Origin: an uncultured Lachnospiraceae bacterium
GTDB taxonomy: Bacteria; Bacillota; Clostridia; Lachnospirales; Lachnospiraceae
DNA: 32,624 nucleotides
Direction: 5' to 3'
Assembly (NCBI GenBank): GCA_910587305.1
Contig: CAJUKV010000039.1
Span: 1 to 32,624 of the forward strand
Within the stretch, counting starts at the first letter, position 1; the number at the start of each line of letters is the position of its first letter. The notes beneath the pieces are model-generated. The model was not told the origin of the DNA, ran no database searches, and saw only the letters and a program-made list of their open reading frames with translations. Of this stretch, positions 7,735 to 17,100 are shown piece after piece. The position numbers were made by a program, and so were the translations under genes.

Positions 7735-8244
7735 ATGACGCTGGATGTAATCATGCAGTATTTTACAAAATATGGGGGGATAGCAATTTTTGTGATTGTG
7801 CTGCTGGAATATATGAATCTGCCGGGATTTCCGGCCGGGGTAATCATGCCTCTTGCAGGCATATGGGCGGCGAAAGGCAATATAGCCTTTATATCGGCCC
7901 TAGTTATCACAGTGGCGGCAGGACTTACGGGGAGCCTTATTTTGTACTATCTGGGATATAAGGGAGGCGAGCTGTTTTTGCAGAGATACTTAAACAAATT
8001 TCCAAAGCAAAGGCCGGTGATAGAAGAAAAGCTTGCCTGGATACGGAGAAAGGGGAGCCTTGGTATTTTTCTCAGCAAGCTGATTCCCATGATACGGACG
8101 TTGGTTTCCATCCCGGCAGGGGTTTCAAAGATGAACCTGATACAATACACGGTGAGCTCCACGCTTGGGATTTTTGTCTGGAATCTGGTTTTTGTGGGAG
8201 CCGGATATTTTATGGGGGATGCCGTTTTGAACTATTTCACGTAA
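7735..8244 (+). CDS. DedA-family (SNARE-associated/VTT) membrane protein
   Basis: Integral membrane protein of the DedA family, whose members act as lipid scramblases or flippases (for example for undecaprenyl phosphate or phosphatidylethanolamine) and affect envelope homeostasis. It has 169 residues, slightly shorter than the usual 200 or so. The re-entrant segment with EYMNLPGFPAGVIMPLAGIW is followed by the conserved signature SKLIPMIRTLVSIPAGVSKM, the DedA pattern of a basic residue, P-x-x-R and A-G-x-x-x-M. GGGAGG stands 8 nt before the ATG. It is separated from the next gene by a MITE-like element. Confidence 0.87.
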   Translation: MTLDVIMQYFTKYGGIAIFVIVLLEYMNLPGFPAGVIMPLAGIWAAKGNIAFISALVITVAAGLTGSLILYYLGYKGGELFLQRYLNKFPKQRPVIEEKLAWIRRKGSLGIFLSKLIPMIRTLVSIPAGVSKMNLIQYTVSSTLGIFVWNLVFVGAGYFMGDAVLNYFT

Positions 8245-8275
8245 TTTATGCAGGAGTTGTGCCTCAGGCGGCATG

Positions 8276-8456
8276 CCAGAGCGTGTTTGAAAATTTATTC
8301 CTACCATCTGTACGCCCCACTTTGCGCGATTTTTGAACCAAATTCAGTCAACGTAGCCCGCTACGCCTCCTTCATTTGGTCAGAGCATTTATGCTCTTAA
8401 ACTCCCACAAATTGTGACGCACATCTGGCAGAAAGCAATTTTCAAACACGCTCTGG
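8276..8456. mobile_element. MITE-like element with 20-bp terminal inverted repeats
   Basis: The 181-bp segment starts with CCAGAGCGTGTTTGAAAATT and ends with the exact reverse complement at 8437-8456. Further inside the arms remain imperfectly complementary, as in CTACCATCTGTACG against CTGCCAGATGTGCG. It holds no ORF. No clear target-site duplication is seen. It fills most of the gap between the DedA and glycosyltransferase genes. Confidence 0.75.
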
Positions 8457-8540
8457 GAAATTTGAAGATTACAGGGATATTGCTATGAGCGGGCCGGTCC
8501 GTGAGAGGCAACAGATTATCAGGAATATGAGGATTGATTT

Positions 8541-9740
8541 ATGAAGATTGCAATGATGACAAACAGTTACAAACCATTTATAGCGGGGGTGCCCGTTTCC
8601 ATAGAAAGGCTGTCCCGGAGCTTAAGGGACAGGGGCCATGAGGTGGTGGTGTTTGCGCCGTCCTATGACGGGCAGCAGGAAGAAAAAGGTGTGGTGAGGT
8701 ATAAATCGCTTTTGCGTGGGGTGGCCTGCGGTTTTTCGGTGCCTGACAGCCTGGACGCTAAGATAGAGCGGCGCTTTCAGGAGGGAAATTTTGATGTGAT
8801 CCACGTGCATCATCCCATGCTGATAGGGCGGACCGCGCAGTATTTGTCTTGGAAATATGATGTGCCGCTGGTGTTTACGTATCACACCAGATATGAGCAG
8901 TATTTACATTATGTGGGGCTTTCGGGATTAAAAAGGCTGATGCCGGCTTATGTGAAAAGTTTTGGAAAGCGCTGCGATATGGTCTTTGCTCCCACGCCTA
9001 TGATGCAGGATTATCTGGAAGAGATTGGAATAGAAGCGCCGGTAAGGGTGGTGCCTACGGGTCTTCATGAGGACAGCTTTTATCCGGACAGGCGGAGGGT
9101 TTTTGAAATAAGGCAGAGGCTGGCGGGAGATAAAAAGTATTTGTTCTGCACGGTGGCAAGGCTTGCGAAGGAAAAAAATCTGGAATTTCTGCTTGAGAGT
9201 ATGAAAATATTTCAGGAAGCCTGTGGGAGCTGCTTTCGCCTTGTCCTGATTGGAGACGGGCCGGAGAGGGGGAAGCTGGAAAAGAAAGCGGCCGATCTGG
9301 GGCTTACCGGGGAAATTGTTTTTTCAGGGAAAATCCCCAATCAGGAAGTAAAAAACTATTGCTGCGCGTCGGATTTGTTTTTGTTTTCCTCATTGTCGGA
9401 AACTCAGGGGATTGTATTGTTAGAGTCCATGGCGACGGGAACGCCTGTGCTTGCGCTTTATGGCAGCGGTACCCGGGACGTGGTGGTAAACGGGGAAAAC
9501 GGGTATATGACGGAGGCTGTTAAGGGGGAGTTTACAGGTAAGCTGATGGACATTTTGGAGAGAAAAGAGATTGATTTTTTGCGGCAGGGAGCCCTCAGAA
9601 CGGCGGAAAACTACGGCAGTGAAAGGATTGCCCGGCTGGCGGAGGCCGGTTATGCCGAAGCTGTTTACGGCAGGGCAATGAGGGAGAACAGGAGGTATGG
9701 AGATAGGAATCGGAACAGGAATATGGTATACTCCGGATAA
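8541..9740 (+). CDS. GT4-family glycosyltransferase (diacylglycerol glucosyltransferase-like)
   Basis: Retaining GT-B glycosyltransferase. It opens with MTNSYKPFIAGVPVSIERL, the pattern of Gram-positive monoglucosyl-diacylglycerol synthases, which use UDP-sugars at the inner membrane face to make glycolipids. The C-terminal nucleotide-sugar domain has VARLAKEKNLEFLL, FLFSSLSETQGIVLLESMA and the catalytic glutamate region of the E-x7-E signature. The length of 399 residues is normal. The last 18 residues are polar and Arg/Asn-rich (RENRRYGDRNRNRN) and probably unstructured. The ATG follows a weak ribosome site. Lipid or capsule targets are possible; the first is favoured by the N-terminus. Confidence 0.82.
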   Translation: MKIAMMTNSYKPFIAGVPVSIERLSRSLRDRGHEVVVFAPSYDGQQEEKGVVRYKSLLRGVACGFSVPDSLDAKIERRFQEGNFDVIHVHHPMLIGRTAQYLSWKYDVPLVFTYHTRYEQYLHYVGLSGLKRLMPAYVKSFGKRCDMVFAPTPMMQDYLEEIGIEAPVRVVPTGLHEDSFYPDRRRVFEIRQRLAGDKKYLFCTVARLAKEKNLEFLLESMKIFQEACGSCFRLVLIGDGPERGKLEKKAADLGLTGEIVFSGKIPNQEVKNYCCASDLFLFSSLSETQGIVLLESMATGTPVLALYGSGTRDVVVNGENGYMTEAVKGEFTGKLMDILERKEIDFLRQGALRTAENYGSERIARLAEAGYAEAVYGRAMRENRRYGDRNRNRNMVYSG

Positions 9741-9862
9741 AGAATAATTTATAATATTTCCCAAGCGGCTTTTTTCACTCAGATAAAGCTGCAGGGGACA
9801 TTGTTTGTGCCGCAAAGCGGCATGCCGGAAGTTTAAAAAGCAAAAAGTGGGAGAGCGTGAGA

Positions 9863-10570
9863 ATGGAAGCATATCATATTTTGATTGTCGAGGATGATAA
9901 GGAAATCAGGGAAGGAATTGAGATTTATTTAAAAAATCAGGGGTATATCGTGTTCCAGGCATCGGACGGTGTGGAGGGGATCGAACAAATCAAACATCAG
10001 GAGATTCATCTTGCCATTGTGGACGTTATGATGCCAAGAATGGACGGCATCACCATGATGATGAAGGTGCGGGAGCTAGGGTACGAGTTTCCGGTTATTA
10101 TGCTCTCCGCAAAGTCCGAGGAGGTGGATAAAATTATGGGGCTGAATATGGGAGCGGACGATTATGTGACCAAGCCCTTTACCACCATGGAGCTGCTTGC
10201 GCGGGTCAATTCCCATCTGCGCAGATATGGGAAATTTTTAGAAGCAGTAGGAGAGAAAAATCAAAATAAGAAAATTTATGTGATTGGCGGTCTGGAATTA
10301 AACGAAGAGAGCGTAGAGGTCAGCGTGGACGGCAGACCTGTGAAGATGACGCCTCTGGAGTATAAAATTTTATTGCTGCTTATGAAAAATCCGGGCAGAG
10401 TTTTCAGCGCCGAGGAAATCTATGAGAGAGTGTGGAACGAGCAGGCAATCAATACGGATACCATTATGGTGCATATCAGGAAAATTCGGGAAAAAATTGA
10501 AATCAACCCGAAGGAACCTAAATATTTAAAGGTGGTGTGGGGCGTTGGATACAAAATTGAAAAGCAGTAA
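9863..10570 (+). CDS. OmpR/PhoB-family response regulator
   Basis: Transcription factor of a two-component system. The receiver domain (1-115) has the acidic pair EDD, the phospho-acceptor D54 in VDVMMPRMDG, the switch serine in IMLSAKSE and the lysine in YVTKPF. A linker leads to a winged-helix DNA-binding domain (about 135-235) ending in VVWGVGYKIE. A GTG at 9857 is possible, but GGGAG lies 10 nt before the ATG at 9863. The gene overlaps the histidine kinase gene by 26 nt, so the two are translated together. Targets are unknown. Confidence 0.93.
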   Translation: MEAYHILIVEDDKEIREGIEIYLKNQGYIVFQASDGVEGIEQIKHQEIHLAIVDVMMPRMDGITMMMKVRELGYEFPVIMLSAKSEEVDKIMGLNMGADDYVTKPFTTMELLARVNSHLRRYGKFLEAVGEKNQNKKIYVIGGLELNEESVEVSVDGRPVKMTPLEYKILLLLMKNPGRVFSAEEIYERVWNEQAINTDTIMVHIRKIREKIEINPKEPKYLKVVWGVGYKIEKQ

Positions 10571-12881
10571 AAAATTTAGTTTTCTGGCCGCAGGGATTGC
10601 GGTGATGCTGGCAGTGGCGGCGTTTATGGCCTGTTATCCGGTTTTTGAAAGGCAGGCGGCAAATTATTATACGGATCCTTTAAGAAGCGGGGAGCTGTTG
10701 CAGTATTTTTATAAGGGTAATCTTGTTTTTTATAAAAGTATGCTGGACAAGGTGCGGGGCGAGGAAATCGGCTATGCGGATTTGTATCTTTGGACAGAGG
10801 AAAAGAAACTTTCGGAGGGGGATGCGCTGCCCGAGGATGGCTTCGACGGGAATTACGGGGAGGTTATGGATGTGGAGGAAGGTACCCTCACGGAGTATAA
10901 GGACACTCTGGAAAGAACCGTAAGCTCCGTCATGGAAGGCTGGGAAAACGACATTTTAAATGTAATTTTCAGAAATCTGGATTACTGTGTGGTGGATCAC
11001 AAAACAGGGGAAATCCTGAAAAACACAGGCCGGGAGATAGAAGCCCTTTATCAGGATAAAAGCCGAAAGGACGAGGAGAATCCTTACGTTTATTATGTTA
11101 TGATGGAGTATGACGAGGCGGGGAACCTTGCGGATATTTCCGTCAGGGACGAAAAGCCCGATGAGCTTCTGAAAAATGCGCAAAGCATTATGGCGCGCAA
11201 ATGGCTTGGGAATCATTTGGCGGAATGCGGCTATTATTATAATCTGGCGGATGCCGGCGCGGTTTACTTTGATGGGGGAAGGGAGAAACTTACTTACCGC
11301 ATTAATGAAAAACCAAAGGACATGACTTTCATTTACGCCTGCACAAAGCAGCAGAAGGAAGATATCACGGCTATATGGAAAAACGACAGCTTTTTGTGGA
11401 CTTACCGGTATGAAATACGGCAGGCATATTATCAGGCGGGCACATCAGGGGCCTACTGGGCAATCCTCGCCGCGCTTGCGCTCATTGCTCTTTTTCTGAC
11501 CAGACTAAAGAGGTACTGCCTCCATCGGCTTGCGGGCGTACAGATCCATTTGGAAATCAGCCTGCCTGCCATCATCTGTATGATAGGGGGAGGAGAAAGC
11601 CTGATCACGGAGCTGGTATATTTTTACAATAACGGAGCTTTCACAGGATTCTTTTCCGAATATCCGGAGTTTTTCACGGAGGAATCTTTTCCGATGATTG
11701 CCGGATGCGTGAATGTGCTTGCGCTCACTCTCATTTTTGGTTTCTGGTTTTATCTGATTACCACCTTAGGACAGGTTTTTGAGCTGGGCTTAAAAGAATT
11801 TATCAAAGAGCGATCCCTGATTGTAAAAATTATCTTTTGGCTTGTTGGCGGAACCAGAAGAAAAGCAAATCAGTTTACGGAAGAGGTTCTGCATGTGAAT
11901 TTGGGCGGGGAGACGGAAAAGACCGTCAGAAAGCTGGTTTTGGTCAATTTCCTGATTCTGGCGGCGGTATGTTTCTTTTGGATGTTTGGCTGGATTGCGC
12001 TGGTGATTTACACGGCGGTTCTTTACATTGGCCTGAAAAAATATATGCAAAAGATACAGGAGCAGTATAGAAAGCTTCTTGGGGCCACCAGATCCATTGC
12101 AAACGGCAATTTACAGACGAATTTCGAGGATGACTGGGGGGTGTTTGAGTCCTACAAAGAAGAACTTTCCAAAATCCAAAACGGGTTCAGGGCGGCGGTG
12201 GACGAGGAAGTAAAGAGTCAGAAAATGAAAACGGAGCTGATTACCAATGTGTCCCATGACCTTAAGACGCCCCTTACGGCAATTACCACATACATTGAGC
12301 TTTTAGGGGAAGAAAATATTACGCCGGAGCAGAGAAAGGAATATCTTAAGGTTCTGACAAAAAAATCCGACCGGCTGAAATTCCTGATAGAGGACCTATT
12401 TGAAGTGAGCAAGGCCAGCAGCGGAAACATTACCTTAAATCCTGTGGACGTGGACATCTGTCATCTGATGCGTCAGGTGTATCTGGAATATGAAGACAAG
12501 GTGGAGGAGGCAGGTTTGCTTTTCCGCTTCCGGATGCCTGAAAAAAAAGTGGTTTTGCAGCTGGACAGCCAGAAGACTTACCGGGTGTTTGAGAATCTTT
12601 ATGTGAATATCATAAAATATGCCATGCCCCATACAAGAGTTTATGTAAGCGCCATGGAGACGGAAACAGGGATTCATATTGAACTGAAAAATATGTCTGC
12701 GGCGGAGCTTAATATTCCGGCCCAGAATTTGACGGAACGGTTTGTGCGCGGGGACAGCTCCCGAAATACGGAAGGAAGCGGCCTTGGGCTGGCGATTGCA
12801 AGATGCTTTGTGGAACTACAGGGAGGCGTAATGAAAGTGGAGATAGACGGGGATTTATTTAAGGTGGTGATTGAGTGGTAA
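10545..12881 (+). CDS. Large membrane sensor histidine kinase
   Basis: Partner of the overlapping response regulator. The 778-residue protein has an N-terminal membrane segment (about 8-30), an extracytoplasmic domain of about 270 residues, then at least four more membrane segments (about 300-500), a HAMP-like region, a HisKA helix pair with H571 in NVSHDLKTPLTA, and a HATPase domain. The N-box is unusual (NLYVNIIKYAMPHTRVYV) while the G-box GSGLGLAIARCF is normal. The start is uncertain: TTG at 10545 lies inside the regulator gene after AAGGTGG; TTG at 10557 is an alternative. The long sensor and multi-span core resemble clostridial envelope-stress kinases; no ligand can be named. Confidence 0.88.
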   Translation: MDTKLKSSKKFSFLAAGIAVMLAVAAFMACYPVFERQAANYYTDPLRSGELLQYFYKGNLVFYKSMLDKVRGEEIGYADLYLWTEEKKLSEGDALPEDGFDGNYGEVMDVEEGTLTEYKDTLERTVSSVMEGWENDILNVIFRNLDYCVVDHKTGEILKNTGREIEALYQDKSRKDEENPYVYYVMMEYDEAGNLADISVRDEKPDELLKNAQSIMARKWLGNHLAECGYYYNLADAGAVYFDGGREKLTYRINEKPKDMTFIYACTKQQKEDITAIWKNDSFLWTYRYEIRQAYYQAGTSGAYWAILAALALIALFLTRLKRYCLHRLAGVQIHLEISLPAIICMIGGGESLITELVYFYNNGAFTGFFSEYPEFFTEESFPMIAGCVNVLALTLIFGFWFYLITTLGQVFELGLKEFIKERSLIVKIIFWLVGGTRRKANQFTEEVLHVNLGGETEKTVRKLVLVNFLILAAVCFFWMFGWIALVIYTAVLYIGLKKYMQKIQEQYRKLLGATRSIANGNLQTNFEDDWGVFESYKEELSKIQNGFRAAVDEEVKSQKMKTELITNVSHDLKTPLTAITTYIELLGEENITPEQRKEYLKVLTKKSDRLKFLIEDLFEVSKASSGNITLNPVDVDICHLMRQVYLEYEDKVEEAGLLFRFRMPEKKVVLQLDSQKTYRVFENLYVNIIKYAMPHTRVYVSAMETETGIHIELKNMSAAELNIPAQNLTERFVRGDSSRNTEGSGLGLAIARCFVELQGGVMKVEIDGDLFKVVIEW

Positions 12882-12910
12882 GCCAATAGCGTTTTCCTGT
12901 TTTTTGCACA

Positions 12911-13050
12911 CGGGCGTCCAAAGAAAATATATCGAAAAGATGACGGACGCCCGGTATGCGAATAGGGAGAAAATCTTCCTTGCCTGATTGCACAGACTCA
13001 CATGCTGCAAGGCAATATTCACAGACTTTGTGACAAACCGCCTTGCAGCA
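12911..13050. repeat. Intergenic hairpin repeats
   Basis: Two inverted repeats lie between the kinase gene and the convergent PepSY gene. CGGGCGTCC (12911-12919) pairs with GGACGCCCG (12945-12953). TGCTGCAAGGC (13003-13013) pairs with GCCTTGCAGCA (13040-13050) around an inner TCACA/TGTGA hairpin. Between them, GGGAGAAAATCTTCCTTGCCTGATT closely resembles the sequence at 23482-23505, so part of this is a dispersed repeat. Neither stem has a clear T-run after it. Confidence 0.55.
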
Positions 13051-13065
13051 CAAACAACACATGAA

Positions 13066-13947
13066 TTATTTTATTGTTGTCGTTGTCCAGGTTGCTGTGG
13101 CGTCCTCAACATGCTCCGCTTCAACGGACTCTACCTCTTCAATTGCGCGATCCAGTGCGGACTCCGTTACTTTTCGTGAAGTGTCCGTAATAAGTCCTAA
13201 AAACAGTTGATCATACCGGGAAAAGGACATATTGACAATTTCGCCGTTCACGCCAATGACATCCACTGTAATCGTCGGATCGTTTCCGCCATATCCCTGA
13301 CAATTGTACTCCACCCTGTCTATCTGACCATCTATCAGCTTACATTCCTCCACTTTCTTTTTGGCAAGCTCCGCATACGGATGATAGTTTTTTTCCAGCG
13401 CCGAATCATAGCCTAAGGGGACGTTTGTTTCTAACTGCCTGCTATGGTCGATATTGAAGAGCTCTCCCGTCACGGCATCTATCATGTATGTCCATCTTGT
13501 GCTTTCAGGCGTCTGCTCTTTCTGAAACAAAACGTCGCCTGACCAAAATGCACGGGGGAAGGTTTCGGTTCCCGGATAATAGCTCATGTATACATAAGCA
13601 CCTTCCAAATCCAGGCCGAAAATATCCTTCAAATATTGAGCGCCTGCTCTGGCCGCTTCTTCCATAGTTAAGTCCGTGTCCGTTGGCGTTCCGGTATTCA
13701 GACTGTCCATACCTAAAGAATAGTTTATGTCTTCTTTGGTTTCCTCGTTGACTTCGGAGTCTTTGATTTCGGAGGCGGGTAAAGCTGCCTGCGGACTGCC
13801 TGAAACCTGATAGCTGGTTGGAACTGTCTCCACCTTCCCGGTGCTTGCTGCCAAAGTCACTTCCGCTGCAGAATGAAAAAGGAGAGCGCCTGCGCCGATA
13901 ATAGAGAGTGTTGCTGCCGTCAATTTTAAAATATTTTTTTGTTTCAT
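13066..13947 (-). CDS. Secreted PepSY-like protein linked to the adjacent two-component system
   Basis: The preferred start is the ATG at 13945-13947, preceded by AAAGGAG at 8 nt; the frame extends to 14046 without a better site. The protein of 293 residues has a signal peptide (KQKN, then a hydrophobic stretch, ending near LAAS), so it is exported, perhaps membrane-anchored. The middle part with WTYMIDAVTGELFNID resembles a PepSY domain strand pair, and a second alpha/beta region lies in the C-terminal half (VEYNCQGYGGNDPTITVDVI). PepSY proteins often modulate proteases or act as extracellular ligands of sensor kinases. It follows the kinase gene by 172 bp on the same strand. The assignment is by pattern only. 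Confidence 0.65.
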   Translation of the reverse strand: MKQKNILKLTAATLSIIGAGALLFHSAAEVTLAASTGKVETVPTSYQVSGSPQAALPASEIKDSEVNEETKEDINYSLGMDSLNTGTPTDTDLTMEEAARAGAQYLKDIFGLDLEGAYVYMSYYPGTETFPRAFWSGDVLFQKEQTPESTRWTYMIDAVTGELFNIDHSRQLETNVPLGYDSALEKNYHPYAELAKKKVEECKLIDGQIDRVEYNCQGYGGNDPTITVDVIGVNGEIVNMSFSRYDQLFLGLITDTSRKVTESALDRAIEEVESVEAEHVEDATATWTTTTIK

Positions 13948-14119
13948 AGTGAAACTCCTTTCTAAATGTTTTGATAGATACACTATAAAACCTCTCCGTT
14001 TCAAAAAAATATCAGAGTTGTTATGGACTTGTAAAATTTTTTCCACATCCGCGGTTTTTTTGCAGAGCAGGAACGTGGCGGCGGCCGGATTTTTGTTCGT
14101 GGGGAAACGAGCGGTTTAC

Positions 14120-15538
14120 CTATATGTGATGTGAAAGGCAATCGGGAAAGGATAATTTCACTATCGTTCCTTCTCCCGGTTCGGAAATAAATGACATATC
14201 CGCATGATGAATCCGTATGATTTTCTCACAGATAGCAAGCCCAAGTCCGGCTCCTCCGGCGGCTCGACTGCGCGCCTTATCAACACGGTAAAAAGCTTCT
14301 TTTATGTGGGTTAGCTGCTCCTTTTCCATGCCAATTCCATGATCCTCCACTTTCACTACAATATCAGAGCTTTCCTGATAAGCCCAAATGCGGATTTCTT
14401 CTTCCGCCCGGCTTGCTTTTATTGCATTATCAACCAGGTTATTTATTAATATCAGAAGCTGCTCCATATTTCCCCTGATGATGTAATTTTGAGGCAAAGA
14501 ATAGGTCAGTTTTATTTCCTTTTTAGCTGCTCTCACATGCATAGTCTTTTCTGACCGCATAAAAAGCTCTTTCACGGAGCAGTCGCTGTCTTTCCTTTCA
14601 TCGCTGTTAAGCAGCGCCATATCGAGAAGCTGATAAGCCATATTTTGGAGCCTGTCGCATTCCGACATGATAAACCGGGTACATTCATAACGTTCTTCCT
14701 CTGACATAAACGCCTTTTGGATATATTCCGCATACCCGTAAATCGCTGTCAGCGGAATCCGTAACTCATGGGAAAAATTGTCAATGAACTGCTGCTTTTG
14801 CTCTGCCGCCTCCTCAAGCTGTTTAATCTGGTTTTCCACTTGTCCGGCCATGAGATTAAAATTGTACGCCACACTGGCAATTTCATCCTTCCCATAAACC
14901 GGAATCCTGCTGCCGTAATTTCCATTTGCAATCTTTGTGGATGCGCTTGAAATCTGCCTTAAGGGGCGAAAAATCACATTTAAGAATTTTAACAGAAAAA
15001 AGGACATTATAAGCATTACAAAAGAGCCTAAAAGAAAAAAAATGTTTTTTGTTTGCCGCCATGACAGGATGATATCGCTTAAGTCTCCTGTATACATAAG
15101 CCCGTAATCCTGCCACGGCGCCGGAAAAGAGCCATAAACGCAAAGGGCAGGACGACTCCCACTTTCCATATAAACAAGCCTTTCCTGACGATAACTTGTA
15201 TCCGGCGGAAAGGCCATGTTTTCTTCCGGTGCAAATGCAGGGCTTGTGTAAATCCATTCCCCCGAAAAGGACACGGCAAGTCCGTTTCCCTGTCCCTGCA
15301 GATACCGGGAATACACACGCATCAGGCTGTCCATATTTTCCCTCACATCATTTCCCCTATGCTCTAACGCCTGTATATCCCCAATCAAAGATGACGCAAT
15401 GACATAATGCTCTGCGAGACATTTGTCACGGGCAGCGGAAAGCTTATCCTTTAAAATTACGACTGAAACAATCAAAAGCATGGAATTGAGAAATATGGTA
15501 AAAAGAACCAATGCAACAAAAAAAATTTTCTTTTTCAT
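14120..15538 (-). CDS. Sensor histidine kinase with HAMP domain
   Basis: Classic membrane kinase of 472 residues. Membrane segment 1 (about 4-28) and segment 2 (about 170-195) flank an extracytoplasmic sensor domain. A HAMP domain follows (RPLRQISSASTKIANGNYG and on), then HisKA with H257 in NFSHELRIPLTAIYGY, then HATPase with N-box NLVDNAIKAS, G1 DHGIGM and G2 GGAGLGLAICEK. The ATG at 15536-15538 follows GGGGGG by 7 nt; a start five codons upstream is less supported. It lies downstream of its response regulator and upstream of the PepSY-like gene. Confidence 0.92.
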   Translation of the reverse strand: MKKKIFFVALVLFTIFLNSMLLIVSVVILKDKLSAARDKCLAEHYVIASSLIGDIQALEHRGNDVRENMDSLMRVYSRYLQGQGNGLAVSFSGEWIYTSPAFAPEENMAFPPDTSYRQERLVYMESGSRPALCVYGSFPAPWQDYGLMYTGDLSDIILSWRQTKNIFFLLGSFVMLIMSFFLLKFLNVIFRPLRQISSASTKIANGNYGSRIPVYGKDEIASVAYNFNLMAGQVENQIKQLEEAAEQKQQFIDNFSHELRIPLTAIYGYAEYIQKAFMSEEERYECTRFIMSECDRLQNMAYQLLDMALLNSDERKDSDCSVKELFMRSEKTMHVRAAKKEIKLTYSLPQNYIIRGNMEQLLILINNLVDNAIKASRAEEEIRIWAYQESSDIVVKVEDHGIGMEKEQLTHIKEAFYRVDKARSRAAGGAGLGLAICEKIIRIHHADMSFISEPGEGTIVKLSFPDCLSHHI

Positions 15539-15580
15539 TCTTACCCCCCGCATACCGCAGGCATAAACAATGTATGAATC

Positions 15581-16228
15581 TTATACCTCTAATCGGTACC
15601 CCAGCTTATATACTGTTCTGATAAAATTTTCCAGATGCAGTTTGTGACGTAGTCTCTGTATATGGACATCCACGGTACGGGTGCCTCCGTCAAAATCATA
15701 CCCCCATACCATATTAAGCAGCCTTTCTCTGGAAAGGGCAATGTTCCGGTTCCTAATCAATACCTCCAACAGCTCATATTCTTTAGGCGTACATTCCACA
15801 GCCGTTCCATTCAGGAAAACCTGATGCCTGTCAAAATCACATTTCAGGTCGCCTATCATAAATTCCGCCTCAACCTTTTTTGTCCGCCTCAGTACCGCTT
15901 CCACCCTTGCTGCCAGCTCCAGCATCTGAAAAGGCTTTGTCAGATAATCGTCCGCCCCCATAGCCAGCCCCTTTAGCTTATCGGTCAATTCACTTTTTGC
16001 TGTCAGAAAAATAGTCGGAGTTCCAAAAGCTCGTTCAAACACCTGATAGCCGTCCGCCCCGGGCAGCATTATATCCAGCACAACCAAATCAAAACTTCCG
16101 TTTTCCAGCAGTTTGGCGGCAGATAACCCATCGAAAGCCTGGGTGCAGTGATGCCCCGTAAGGCTTAGATTTCTGCGTATCAATTCATTGATGGAAGGCT
16201 CGTCCTCCACGATTAGTATCTCAGCCAA
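15581..16228 (-). CDS. OmpR-family response regulator
   Basis: Response regulator of 215 residues. The receiver has ED (8-9), the phospho-acceptor D52 in VLDIMLPGADGY, IFLTAKSE and YLTKPF. The winged-helix domain ends in RTVYKLGYRLEV. The start is a TTG (CAA at 16226-16228 on the plus strand) with GGGAGCGG about 9 nt upstream. It is the first gene of the regulator-kinase-PepSY unit and probably controls it, but no clear binding repeats were identified. Confidence 0.92.
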   Translation of the reverse strand: MAEILIVEDEPSINELIRRNLSLTGHHCTQAFDGLSAAKLLENGSFDLVVLDIMLPGADGYQVFERAFGTPTIFLTAKSELTDKLKGLAMGADDYLTKPFQMLELAARVEAVLRRTKKVEAEFMIGDLKCDFDRHQVFLNGTAVECTPKEYELLEVLIRNRNIALSRERLLNMVWGYDFDGGTRTVDVHIQRLRHKLHLENFIRTVYKLGYRLEV

Positions 16229-17035
16229 TTTTTATCCGCTCCCTTTTTCTATAATAAAATAGTATATCTCACAAATGTTTCCAAGTTGTAAAATGAATTT
16301 AAAAAATGCCTGAACAGTGCACAGTGTAGGATAGAAACATATTAAGAATAAAATTTTTGCAAAACAAAAGGAACTGCATACTATCCGCAATTCCCTACTG
16401 CCAAAGCCGTGTAGTATAATTCTTCTGATTTTATCAGCTTCGATACATTCGCATAAGTCAAAAATTCCGCCGTAAGGCGGCATGTTTGGAAGTTTGCAAC
16501 GCATCCACCAGGCTCATTTTCTGTGGGAGTCAAATGGATATTTTGCATCCGTTAGGCTCATTGCTCACGGAAATAAAAGGCGCCGGCTGCCGCGTGTTCC
16601 TCCGGGATATTCATAAAAGTGAACCGAGACACCGGCAATACGACAAAGCCGCACTCCTCCCGGAACCGACGCCTGTTTTATTATACAACAGGGCGGGGGA
16701 GGGGACAAGGCCTGATTGAAGTATGGTAACAAAAAGTGCATAAATTTAAAAATATTTTATTTTATCATGGAATAGACTTTACGTTTCGTTTGTGATATGC
16801 TGTATTTATTCCATTGGAAGAATATGCTTATGCCCAAGGCTTGGGGATAGCGGAAAGGGCAATGGATATGGGAAGCCTGTCTATATTTTCTATCTACTAT
16901 TTTGTTATTCTATAAAGCATGTTTGAAAATCAAATTGTCTGTTTCGGACAGTAATTTCATATAAAAAATTAAGGTTTTTGTTGATATAAAAAATAACTGC
17001 AGGGAAGGAAATCGCCGCAAAAAATCGGCAGTACA
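16229..17035. other. 807-bp intergenic region with repeats, no convincing gene
   Basis: It contains a hairpin CCGCC-GTAA-GGCGG (16467-16480) and an imperfect direct repeat (GCATCC-N3-AGGCTCATT at 16501 and 16545, 44 nt apart). A GC-rich stretch follows (16580-16720) with facing arms AGGCG and CGCCT. A 77-codon frame at 16486-16719 crosses this repeat material and is not believed. The part from 16730 to 17035 is AT-rich, with a small hairpin near 16940-16965. It looks like degenerate dispersed repeat sequence. Confidence 0.5.
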
Positions 17036-17064
17036 TTGCCTGAAATCTGCTTTTGGCATATAAT
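17036..17064 (+). promoter_or_regulatory. Promoter of the PD-(D/E)XK/recQ unit
   Basis: TTGCCT (17036-17041), exactly 17-nt spacer, TATAAT (17059-17064), 37 bp before the start codon. Confidence 0.65.
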
Positions 17065-17100
17065 ATAGATAGCTTCTCAATATAGCCGGGAAGGGGTTGT

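Noticed and set aside
12911..12953. Terminator between the large kinase and PepSY genes
   Set aside because: The stem is good, but the loop is 25 nt and no T-run follows on either strand.
16486..16719. 77-codon frame on the plus strand
   Set aside because: It crosses the imperfect direct repeats and GC arms, has no ribosome site, and its composition looks like translated repeat DNA.
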